Below the pieces are notes generated by a model, which had not been told where the DNA came from, made no database searches, and saw only the letters and a list, made by a program, of their open reading frames with translations. 64,000 nucleotides of DNA from Nereocystis luetkeana. Its lineage: Eukaryota > Sar > Phaeophyceae > Laminariales > Laminariaceae. Within the stretch, counting starts at the first letter, position 1. Each line of letters opens with the position of its first letter. Shown piece by piece: positions 24,625 through 36,600 of this stretch. Made by a program: the position numbers and the translations under genes. The stretch lies in NCBI GenBank assembly GCA_031213475.1, contig JARUPZ010000026.1, positions 3,428,823 through 3,492,822 of the forward strand, written 5' to 3'.

Positions 24625-27600
24625 TCCCTTTTTCGTGTAGCCTTGGGAGTATCGCCTGAAGCGTTTTGTGAGGCTCTTTGCTTTGACGAGGAGCACGATG
24701 CCTCTCTCACCCAAACCTGACGTTGCCGGCGAGGCCCGTTGCGCCATCGCATGGTCTAGACGCGTTAGTGGCCTCCTCTACCATAGTTTCGGTTATGCGC
24801 CAGTCAACAATACCGGCACGATAGAGACATCCGGCACCACTCCGCACGCTACCACATTACCGCCAGAATGTTTTCTGAATGACGGGGTTCCTTAACCCAA
24901 AAATCGTCGGAATAATGCCAATCTCGTTTCGAAGAATGACGTTGCTGTATACTCTGGCCATGGGATTTTTCATCGGGATGCAATTTGATTTTTGGTTGAA
25001 ATCGGTTTTCGGGTGAGGCATGGGGCACCTCAAGGGAAGGTCCATAGACCATTTGGGGTGAACCTCTGTCGTGTAACGCCTCCACACTAAAAATAGCGTA
25101 TCACATCTGTGCTAAGCGATTCCACAGGCACCGTAGCGGGAAACAGGCTCTACTCAACCGGCGCCAGCCAACAGTACCGGCACAATATTACGGGGGGCCA
25201 CATTAAATAGGACCAAGCATTGTTACTAATAGTAAAAATCGCGAAATATATAGGTGTTTGGGTGCACCGTAGGTCCTTTTTACTATGGCCCCCCGTAGTA
25301 GTGGCAACCGGAACTATATACTCCGCACATTACGACGCTACTGAGTCCCATATGTGCTAAGCAATTCCACAGGCACTGTAGCGGGCAACCGGCACTATCC
25401 AAACGGCTCTATTTAAACGGCACTATTCCAACAGCACTATTCAACCGGCACTATTTAAACGGCTCAATTTGAAGGGCACTATCCCAACGGCACTATTCAA
25501 CCGGCACTATTTTAGACGGCTCAATTTGAAGGGCACTGTTCCAACGGCACTATTTAAACGGCGAAAAATAGTGCCACCCCCACGACCGTAGACAACGAGA
25601 AAAAAACAGTTTGGAGAACACCACGGAAGCAGGCTATGCCACTCGACTCGCGAGTGGACATATTGACTGCCGAGGACTTAAGCAAGCAACCAAAACACCA
25701 TCTAGTAGCTACGTTTATAGGGTGGGAAAAACAAACAAACTTGGCAACCGATAATCGATCCAATGAATACGTTCAGAGAAAACAATCAATTTGGATATGG
25801 GTAATATTGTACTGAAAGAGCGAAAATGAAGAAGGGTACGTAGTGGTCTCATGGTCCGCCCGATACCGTCAAAACCTTTCTTATATGTAAACCAATCATG
25901 TCATGGTTAAATGGTTTCAGTCGGTAGTACGGTTGGTGGGTTTGTTGGTTGTATTTCGGTTTTTTGGTTGGTTGGTTAGTTGCTTGGTTGGTTTGTCGGT
26001 GGTTGGTTGATCGGTTGGTTCGTCGTTTTTTTCATTGCTAGGTCGTTGGGCTGGCGGGTTGGTTGGTCGGTGTATTGGTGTTGGGTGGGTTGGTTGGTCG
26101 ATTGTTTGGTTGGTTGGGTGGTTGATTAGACTGGTTGGATTTGTTGGTTGGTCGATTGATAGATTGGGCTGGTTGGGTTGGTTGGCTGGTCGGTTGTTTG
26201 GTTGGTCGGTCGGTTGTGTGGTTGGTCGAAGTCGTTGGTTGGTTGGTCGGTTGGTCGGTTGATTGAGTTGGTTGGTTCGTTGGTAGGGCCGAACCTGAAT
26301 CCGTTGACGAAGGCGTAGAAGATGAGGGGACAGGCGAACATGACGGACTTGTAGAAGAGGTAGCACACCACGCGGCTCGAGCGCCGGTAGTTCCACCGCC
26401 CGTGAACGAGCAGCAGCTTCCGGAGGTAGGCGAACTGAGCTATCGCGTAGTCGGACGCGTTGACGGCCTGGTGGTGGTCGTGGTGGCAGTGGGGAATGCA
26501 TGAAATCGCGAAAGAGACGATAAATGCGGGGGGGGGGGGCGGGGGGGTACTCGTTAGGACAGATGTACTCGATCTCATGCATGGCCGTAGTCGTATGGCC
26601 ATAGACCATCGCATCCCTACAATGCCCGGACGGAGCATGTCGGGTTTTCACCGACCAGGCAGACATTACTTGGGGGGGGCGGGGGGGTGTACTCATATAT
26701 TGTTTGCCTTAGTTATTTGACCATTGACCACGCATCCCTTTCGAGGCGGGAGGGGAGGGAGCGTATTCGTTTCATATTAGCCCTACGAGTCATTTGGTCA
26801 TGTTGATCACGCATCCCTTCCGAGACAGAGCACCGCCATTTCTACTCCTGATATAAACACCATCAACACTTGGGCACTCATTGCGTTTTTTCCCAAACTG
26901 TATACCACTCTGACCCAAAATGTAAGGACCGTTTGGGTTTAATCATTATATGCTAAATTTCCCTATATTTCGGGTCAGAGTGGTACCAGGTATATTATAC
27001 CAGGGGGTAAAAAGATATTTTGCTGATCTTATCCGCTCGCCATTTCGCCGTTTTTTATCACCAGCATCCCCATCGTCACGACTACTACCATCATACCATC
27101 ACCATGCCTACCCCTACGAAAACCGTTGAATATACTTAGAGACCATGGACACATGGTCGAACAAGGCAACTGGTGTACAAGTACAAAATCACGCGAGGGA
27201 GAGACACTTCTAGAGGACTCTCTATTATTCCGGGTGGGCATATGTTGTAATCACAACCCACGACGCACAAAACACCACTGCACAGTACCCCTCTATGTTC
27301 ACACGGCACATCTAGTTGTGACAACTGTGTAGACCCCGACATAGCTGACGGAGGAGGCGAAGCATCACGTAATGTTTTTTTTCGTCACCTGCATTCCTTC
27401 TTGCCCGCTAATCCCCACCCCTATGTGGGCTCGCTGGATCATGGGCACGTCGTTCGCCCCGTCGCCTGCCCACGGACGGCAAGTTCACAACGGCGCCAAG
27501 GGAGGGAGGGAGGGCGTCGGAATGGACGTTGTTCAAACAACCGTAAGGCTCAAGCCTCCTCATTGGAGTGTTTGCTCGGGTGCGCTCTACTTGCCGATTT

Positions 27601-30600
27601 CATCGCCGATACGTGAACTATGCGCGGTTCCGTCGGGCTTTACCCCCACGTTTTTCCCGTCTCCGCACCCGAAAAGCTCTACACCCCGGCCAACTACGAA
27701 TGCTGACTTTGAGATATCCAGAGCACTCACTGGTGTGATGGACCGGGCCGGGCCGGGACGGGTTAACGGGTGGGCTCTCATGCTAGCAGGACGCACGGGC
27801 TACACGAAGACATCGTATAAGAGTGGGGATATAGAATCAATAACAGTAGAGCGTCACTATTGCGGCACCCCCCCCGGTACATGTGAAAGGTAACATTGTC
27901 TCTGCATACACCAGACGGTTACCCATAGCAACCATCGCGTACATATCGTCTTCCGACAAAGTTTGTACGATAAGCCCCATACACCATAGCGTAGTTCAGG
28001 TTTCCGACGAAATATCCCGAGCATCCAGCCAGGGTTTTGTCTCTTCCTTTTTTTCTAATCCTCCGGCGGATTGGTAACAATAAAGCTTAAGCTCACCGCA
28101 TTTTCACGTTTAGAGTACGTGTAGCTTAAGTAGCTCCCGTTGCAACAGCAAAGCAGGATGCTCTTACCTCGGCTTTTCTGGAGCCGGCCCCAAACCACGC
28201 GCAGCAGGTCGGGCCGGGTCGGGTGGAGTAAGGGTGGATGGCCCGACCGAATCCGCGAAAGTTCAAGAAAACCTTCCGACCCGACCCGACTCGACCCGAC
28301 CCGACTCGTGAGCTCTCGAAAGCATTCTGGCGCAACCCCGCGGATCGGGTCACGACCCCCGTGAACACTAGTCTGATCGGAAATACAAGATGATTTTGTA
28401 CCTATTGCGGCTGTCGAAAATGTGCCTTATATTGTCGATCAGCTCGGTACTACCGCAACATCATACAGTAGAACATATCGGACCCCGAATATCTATTGCG
28501 GGGGACCATAGTAAATAGGACCTACGGTATACCCAAAAAAATACATATTTCCATATTTTTACTAACAATATTTGGTCCTATCTACTATGGTCCCCCGTGA
28601 GAGTGTTCGTAGCTTCAGTTAAGGAAGCCAGCGAGTGATTCCAGAACATATTTGTGCAAGAAAAGGGAAGGATAGCCGCAGCCGTAGTAGCCCGACTCTC
28701 TCACCACTCACCCCCTCCCCGCCCGCCCCCCTCCGCGCGCGCGGACGCGGACCTGCATTCATGCATTTCCAGAGCTACGAGCCGGCACGGCTTCAAGCCA
28801 CCAACTAAGTTATCAGTACGCCGTTTCCCGCAGTGTGCGTCCACTCCCTCAACTTTTCGGGCTTCCGTACTTGTATACCAGGTATATGAATAGGAAGGGT
28901 GGTTGAATGCCGCGGGACACGTCTTTTTCTTTTTCTTTTTTGAGCACCCCCAATCCCTCCCCCCTCCCCCGGTCAGCTAAACGTTTCTATGTAATATATA
29001 TATGGGAACACCGCAATGAGCGCCCAACTGTTGGAGGTATCTCTATTTAGGAGTAGGAACGGTGCTCCACCTCGAAAAGGATGCGTGGGCAATGGTCAAA
29101 CGACTAAAGCAAGCAACAAATGAGTACACCCCCCCCCCCCCCCACTCCCCCCGCTCGGCCGGGCGAAAAAATAACTACGGGATTGTAACTATATTAGTGT
29201 CTATACGTGCCTTACATTCCGGCTCTTTCGCCGAAACATTTTTCTGAATCGCAGAGTTCCTCGACCGAAGATGTAACCATAGTCACTTCAGCCCTCTTCT
29301 TCAATCGTCGACTCGCGTCTACAGTAATAGCGGGTATAGGGACTCCCTGCCCAGGTGCGAGAAGCCCTCAAAAATCACTCGAGACGCTCCCGCACCCCTG
29401 CTTGTTCTATACATTGTACGGCGGCAAAGCAACCCCCTCCATTCTGCAACAGCCTTTTGTCCGCACACCCAATTGCCGACGACGATGGACGGTCATTGCA
29501 TTTTTTTTTTTTTATCTCTTCACGCATGGCGGACAGGTCACCGATTTTTGCCACGTTCACGACCTAAACGTTACAAGGGTGTGTATCTATCTCACGATCT
29601 GCCTGATCTGTCGCTCATGTTGATGGGGTGGGAGTGGTGAACAAATCTTCATGACCTCGGTGGACACGTTCCCTGGGTTGGACGCATGTGCCCATGATGT
29701 AGATAAATAGTTCAGGGCAGGCGCGTTTTTGACCTGCGTGATCTAGCCCGTTCCGCTGCCTTGGGCGGGTGGAAGCCGCATAGGGTGCATGATCTCTTCG
29801 CAGGGCACATTTCCCTGAGTTGTACATAGTCTGCACCGTACGCGTACGGATCTTGCACAGCTGCTTTCTATGTGAACGGGAGATTAGGATTTACTGATCA
29901 TATATCAGATGATCTAGCGTACCGGTAGATAGTTACTGTAGATCGTGTTATGTCCGAAGTGTGAAACTGTTACTCGCAGTGAAAAAGCGAAAACGTGTGC
30001 CTGAAAGTCCGAATGCGCCAATTTTCGGAAGACGCTGCCTGCTGCCATAGGGCACACAGCACATTTTTTTTTGCCTTGTGAGGCGATACGTTTTGACCGA
30101 CAGAGCTCCTCGACGGGGGAGCCGACCAACAACACATGGGGCTTATCCCCATTGTCACATGTGTGTTGCACCATTTTTTCTTTCGGTATCTACAGTAAGC
30201 CTGCAGTTTTTTAAAAAGTCCGTTCTGGGTGACTTACAAATTGTGTCGGAGCTGCTGAAATGAAAGACCACCCCTATAAGGCACCCACGAAAGTTAAGGT
30301 GATACCCCTACAAGGCACCCATGAAAAGTAGGTGCGACCCCTCTAAGGCGCCCACAGAAAAACGGTGCTACCCCTGTAAGGCACCTACGAATAATAAGGT
30401 GCTACCCCTATAAGGCACCCACGAATAATAAGGTGCTACCCCTATAAGGCGCCCACGGAAATAAGGTGCCTCCCCTATAAGGCACCCGCGAAAAACAAGG
30501 TGCTACCCCTATAAGGCACCCGCGAAAAATAAGGTGCTACCCCTATAAGGCACCCACGAAAATCAGGTGCCTCCCCTATAAGCCACCCGCGAAAATAAGG

Positions 30601-33600
30601 TGCTACCCCTATAAGCCACCCACAAAAATAAGGTGCTACCCCCCTATAAGCCACCCACGAAAATAAGGTGCTACCCCCCTATATAAGGCAAAAACACCTG
30701 TCCACAATTATGTGAGCTCGCCAGCACGCTTTTCTTTTTCCCGTCTCACCTATTGAAAGTGTTCGAGTGCCGGGAACGTTTTCGCGCACGAGAGACACCA
30801 AAGCTCGCTTCTGGTCGGGCGAAAGCCGGCACCCCACCACGCTATGACAGGTCTGACAACGTGTGCCACAAAACGAGCACCAGGGTGGGGATGTGAGGAC
30901 GCAAATCAGCTGGCGACAAAAAAACTGGGTGGGGCCGAGGGGGTGGGCCTGGAGTCAGATGAATACACGACGATTGGGGAGGAAGTGGGGGGGGGGCACT
31001 CGTTGTCATGCATGGCCGTAGTCGTATGACTATAGACCCTCGCATCTCTACGATGCTGGGACGGAGGAAGTCAGGTTTCCACCGACCAGGTAGGCATTGC
31101 TCTCACCAAGCTCGAAGCGCCATGAGGTTGTTCGGCGAGTCGCACGAAGGTCAAGCCGCATCGTATTATGAACTTTTCGTGAAGCGGACTTGCACATGGA
31201 CGCTTCAGTGCGTCAAATTTCTTTCCGGTGTGGCCACCGTTCCAGAGACAGCAATGGGGGTACCATGTAACTGTCTCGTGGTTGCCTTACAATAAAACAC
31301 TACGTGAGGCGATCATTTCCCTCGTGCGGAGCAAAGGTTCTCCACCCCGCACAAATGATCCAACTCGACCACCACCTGTGAACGACGGCCAAAACGAAAA
31401 AAAAAAACGGTACCCTGGTTGTCTAGCTCGCGGAGAGGGCAGCATGGTTAAAACGCCGTTGCCAACCGACGCCAACCAACCTGTACGTAAAATATAGGAG
31501 GGTGGGGGGTATTGGTTTTGCATTATTTTTTTTGTTTCGTCGCTTTTCGTTGTCAGAGAAAGTCATCTGAGGTGCTACGATGCCATCAGCGGCATCCTAT
31601 ACATACTGTGGTCACAGGTGCCTTCCCTTCCGATCCCCCCCCCCCCCCCCTCCCCCCCTACATGGTCATGCGACTGCGGCCATGCATGATATGAATACGC
31701 ACACCCTGTGGAAGCAATATCTGCCTGGTCGGTGAAAACCCGACGTGCTCCGTCCCTGCATTTTAGGGATACGAGGGTCTATGGTCATACGACTACGGCC
31801 ATGCATGGGAATGAGTACCCCCCTCCCCCCCCTATTTTATATAGGTTGGGTTGGCGTCGGTTGGCAACGAAACTGTAAAACATGCCGCTCACTACGTGAG
31901 CTTACCGGTTTTTTTTTTTGGCGGTCGCCCACAGCTGGTTGTCGAGTTTAGATCATTTGTGCGAGGTAAAGAACCTTTACTCCGCACAAGGGAATTGATC
32001 GTATCACGTAGTGTTCAAGGTAAGGCACCCAAGAGGCAGTTACATAGTACTCCCATTGCTGTCTCTGGAAGTGCCTACACCGGAAATTGAATTAACTCAT
32101 TGAGGCTGTCATCCGTATGCAAGTCCGCCCCACAAGCGGTTCTTAGTAGGATGCAGCTCACCCTTCATGCAACTCGCCGGACACCTCACGGCGCTTCGCG
32201 CTTGGTATAAGCAATGTCTGCCTGGTCGGTGAAAAACCGACATGCTCCGTCCCGGCATTGTAGGGATGCGAGGGTCTATGGTCATACGACTGCAGCCATG
32301 CATGAGATCGAGTACATCTCTCTTATCGAGTACCCCCCCCCCCGCCTGCCCCCCCGAGCGCCCGCTGCTTGCCTTCAATGTTTCAAATTACCTGAAAGAT
32401 GGGGCAACGATTATCGAGAGGAGCCTTTCCACATCTCGGACGGATCACGATCTATCCGTCTACAGATAGATCATTTAGGTCCTAACCTGCCGTCATGAGA
32501 TGTCTGAACGGGGACTGCATAGTTACACATTCAACCCATGAAGTACACCCTAGATCATGCAGATGGTAACACATGGTTGCTCACGCGGCCTCGTGAGCTA
32601 GATCTCAACATATCAGAAATGTTCCTACCCTGCAGGATCAAGATCATTGCCACTTTGGGGGGAATATTAGCAACTCTAGGTCTTAATATTAGTGTATCAC
32701 AGTTTATTATATTTCTGACCAGAGTGGTGGGCGGTAATGGGTGATTTGTTTTGTCCGACGTCTGTCAATGTGCTTTCACCTGAGCCGCTCTCAGCAGCGC
32801 CACTTGAGACTCGGGCGTCTGCATCGCCTCGAGGAGGGCTGGTCCGTCGATGACGAGACCGCGAGGGAGGGGGGGCTTTACAGTTCCCGTTTTGTCCTCT
32901 TCGAACCTGTTCCTTTCCTCTATGCACGTAGACAAGAAATCTGAAAAAGCAAAGCAATGCAGAACAAAATTAAGCGAACGGGGCGTGTGTTTTGTTGCTT
33001 CAAGCGCCTGACGTTGTCAGCGATCGGAACCGGTCTGAACACTGTCTGTTGCCAGTGTCAGGACTGATGCTGCTGCTGCTGCTGCTGCAGCAGCAGCAGC
33101 AGCAACAGTGCTAAGCACGTACAATAACAGTCGTTTAGGCCGTGTGGAGGCGAGGGGAGAAGTGGTTTGTGGCTATTCATTGAGGGTGGATCATCACAAT
33201 AGTATCCAGCCATTTGTTGTTTGCTTTACGCGTGTTCTATTGCTCTCCACACATTAATTTCTGCTCCGTGGCCGCCCAATGCGACTGACGCCCTGCCTGG
33301 CAGAATATTGACGGCCGATCGATCGCCAGCTCTCACACACGTCAGATGCAACTCGCAACCGTACAATAGACACGTCAAGCGCACGATTTACTGGTTCCAT
33401 GTCTTAGGTATCAGGCCGGAACACATGGGTCCATGGTACGGGGGCACGATAGCATCCTGGATGGGCTTAGCCTGAGAGGTTCTCTGAAGCACCCCGAGGT
33501 GAAACAATGTGGCGCTTTTAGGACCGCAGTCCCGTTTGGAGGACAAACCACTCAAACCACATGTGCTTTGCCCCCAAAAGACGCGTTCTATGATAGAGGT

Positions 33601-36600
33601 AGCACATTTCTTCAAACATATTTTCAGAATGACGGGGTTCCTTAACCCAAAATCGTCGGAATGCCAATCTTGCTTTGAAAAATGACGCTTTTAGTATACT
33701 TTGGCCATGGGATTATTCATCGGGATGCCATTTGAATTTTGGCTGAAGTCAGTTTTCGGGTGAGATATGGAGCTCCTTAAGTGAGGGGCCTCAGGAAATT
33801 TGGGGTGAACCTCTATCGCAAAACGCCTCAAAACGGGACTGCGATACTAAACCACACTCAGTCACACACGGGGGGCTATTCAGTCAGTTTTGCAGGTGTC
33901 ACAGGCAGGACAAAACCAGCTAATGGGAGCAGACGCGTGACACACAGTGACGGCACCCGGGCAGGACGGTCTCACCGTGAGATTCTATGAAGCGCCCCGA
34001 GGTGAGCACATGTGTCACTTCACGCGCCCCAACTCCCGACACATCAGGGGGCGACTACGCACCCCAAAAGAGGCGTTCTACGATAGACGTTCACCCTAAT
34101 GTTTCCGAGGCTCCTCGCTTGGGGAGCTCCACACCTCACGCGAAAACTGAATTCAGCAAAAGTAATATTGCACTCTGATGAATACTCCCATGGCCCAAGT
34201 ATGCCAAAACGTAATTTTTCGAAACAAGATTGGCCTTCCGACGATTGTGGTTTAAGAAACCCCGTCATTCAGAAACCATTTTAGCGGACACGTGCTACCT
34301 CTGTCGTAGATTGCGCCCAGAGCGTTTTCGTTTTCGCACAGGGGTTGCATCTTACATCGCTTTTCAGCGTTCAATTTTTATCCCACAACGGGAAACTTTT
34401 TTTTTTTATTCATCACTTTTACTTTCCCGCCTAACTCGTAGGAGGTTCTACCCTCAGCGATTTTCTGAACAAGCCGTGGTCACAGGTGTCTTCCCTCCCC
34501 CCCCCCCGGTGCGTGCCGTGCGACGTACATAGGTATAGGGTAATGTTTTCACTTTTCGAAAAAACAAACATCTGCAAATATCGGTGAAGTTTGGCATGAC
34601 CTGACGTTGTCGAAAACGAAAAACGAAAAAACGCCGAAAATCGATCGCATCGCTGTCAACGAAATGTTCATCTATCTGCATATCGACCTTCCTCCCGAGA
34701 GGAGAAGAAACTCCAAAGGGATGATGTCGGGCTTGCCTTCCAGGGCTTGTTTGATCTCGTCGGTCTCTGATTCGCCCGTCCCTCTCAGGTTGATGACCGT
34801 GCGGTGCATCTTCGCTTCCGTCCATAGCAGCTGGCACGCCACGGCGATGTTGATCGCGGTTTCCTCCCTGTTTAACAAAACGATACCATACATGTTTTCA
34901 TCTGAAGAGACGAGCTTTCTTCAAGGTCGTTGTTGTAGTTCCCACAGTAACTCGAAGCCAAAACATATCGTTCGTGGGCTACAACACAAGCCCCCAACAA
35001 CTCGAGAGGGAAATAATACCTTGGGGGGGGACAAAACGATGAACACGGAACACTTCGTACCGACACCAAACCATCGTTCAAAGGGACGAGTTTGGCTGTC
35101 TCGAAGCTAAATATGGGCCGGGTCAAACTTCGCGGGTCGAATCGGGTCGACCACGCAACCGGAACCCGGCCCGACGCGTGATATTTCGAAGACCTCCCGA
35201 CCCGACCCGTGAGATGTGCAAGACCTCCTGACCCGACTCGCGGGTCGGGTCATGAGCCGCGAACAGCCCCGGGGCTCAGCGCTAAACCTTGCTACCCCGG
35301 CAGAAACGACTGTGCAGCTCGGGAAGGGTAAAGGTGTGTGTGGCTGGCACGCGACAAGGTGCACAGTAGTAGAAACAACTGTTCAATGCGGAGAACAAAT
35401 GCACACACGCAGCTTACTTGTCTCCCGTCAGGACCCAGATCTTGATACCCGCCGCCATCAGATCCGCCACCGCGTCGGCGACGCCGGCCTGCAGCTTGTC
35501 CTCGATCGCGCTCGACCCGATTATCTGCAAAAACAAACAAACAAACAAACAAACAAACACACGCGAAGTTTGCCCGTTTAGGGCCACCGCGTGCCCCTTT
35601 CTGTTTTTGCTTTTTGTTTCCTCTTCCCCTTTATTATATTGGGCCTAATTATCTCTCTCTCTCTCTCTCTCTCTCCAAGCCGTAACTCAGATCCGGGGTC
35701 ACCTAGCAGGCTTCCCTCCTTCCCCTGTACGGTTCGTGCCTTGGAAGGAATTTTTTATCGCGAGACGACACGTCGACCCTTTCTTCCGTCGTCGACTTGA
35801 GATTCATTTTTGTTGGAGTCGTACACTAGGTATAGTGAAGTGCTGAAATGGTTGACGATCTACCGTACTACAACATGGGAGCCGTTGACACGGCATAGCA
35901 CCGTTAGGGTACCTACAAACAAAATCGCTGTGTGCTGTGCTCCAACCAAGAGGTACATTGGCACACGGCCACCTGCTGTGTACAACTCTGGCGGGCAAAA
36001 ATGTCAGGGACAACGGGACACCAAACAGTGCTTCCTTTTTTGGCCAGCTGATATATATTTGGAAGCGTATGGTTCTAACATCCTACAGTGAGCTTCGACA
36101 TGAATATCCCCCCAGAGGATAAAATAATTGACTAAAAACAACACCAGTACACAACTTTCGAACACTAGGGGCTAGGGGCTATAGAGTACCACTCTGTCTG
36201 GAAATATAATGAACATTTGTACATTAATGTGCAATCCAAACGGAAGTTATATTTTGGGCTATCATGGAGTATCCCGCTTCCTCGGCGGAAGAAGTAACGG
36301 CACAGGTCCCGCCGTTTCGAAACGATTTTTTCACTGACGGTGCTCGATATCATGCATGGCCGTACTCGTATGCATATAGACCCTCGCATCCCTAGAATGC
36401 CGGGGCGGAGCACATCGTCGGGGTTTCCACCGACCAGGCAGATATTGCTTACATCAAGCGCGAAGCGAAACGTAAGGTGTTCGGCGAGTCGCAAGGAGGG
36501 TGAGCTGCACCCCAATAAAAACCCCTTGTGAGGCGGACTGTCTTGCAGCTGGATAACAGCTTCACGAACTCTTTTTGTTTCACGATGTGGCCGCTCCCAG

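Larger units (their letters stand above)
23466..26294 (-). other. Flippase intron (2.8 kb)
   Basis: Contains a (GT)n/T-run at 24570-24625, two family A MITEs (24438-24545, 25186-25300), a family B element (24850-25082), GGCACTAT-type tandem repeats (25300-25570) and the TTGG-rich array next to the donor (25911-26285). Confidence 0.75.
26468..27388 (-). other. Flippase intron (0.9 kb)
   Basis: Contains a family E copy (26530-26690), two family F fragments (about 26686-26850) and a small palindromic element (26903-26987). Confidence 0.7.
27466..32779 (-). other. Flippase intron(s) of 5.3 kb hiding at least one expected exon
   Basis: The VCCRV.P.QKA exon should lie here with a length of 3n+1 bases. 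Content: a GGGTC foldback (about 28190-28375), a family A MITE (28494-28600), a family F fragment (29043-29142), family H (about 29550-29950), a minisatellite of about 13 units (30267-30690) and two inverted family E copies (30985-31510 and 31830-32350). Confidence 0.7.

Noticed and set aside
25917..26696. 259-codon frame with [12 protein letters not shown] repeats
   Set aside because: Artefact of the TTGG array joined to the wrong frame of a flippase exon.
27923..27951. Segment reading DMYAMVAMG next to GTAACC upstream of the GDGAND exon
   Set aside because: VAMG before DGAND looks tempting, but the upstream phase does not match exon 32780-32906 and the rest of the motif is missing.
29542..29563. 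A 22-base segment with AG/GT borders and the right phase to precede the GDGAND exon
   Set aside because: Encodes only VVNVAKI plus one base and lacks the CRV.P.QKA motif. A match of phase alone is weak.
30267..30690. CRISPR-like regular repeat
   Set aside because: Unit and supposed spacer both repeat, so this is a minisatellite; the host is eukaryotic.
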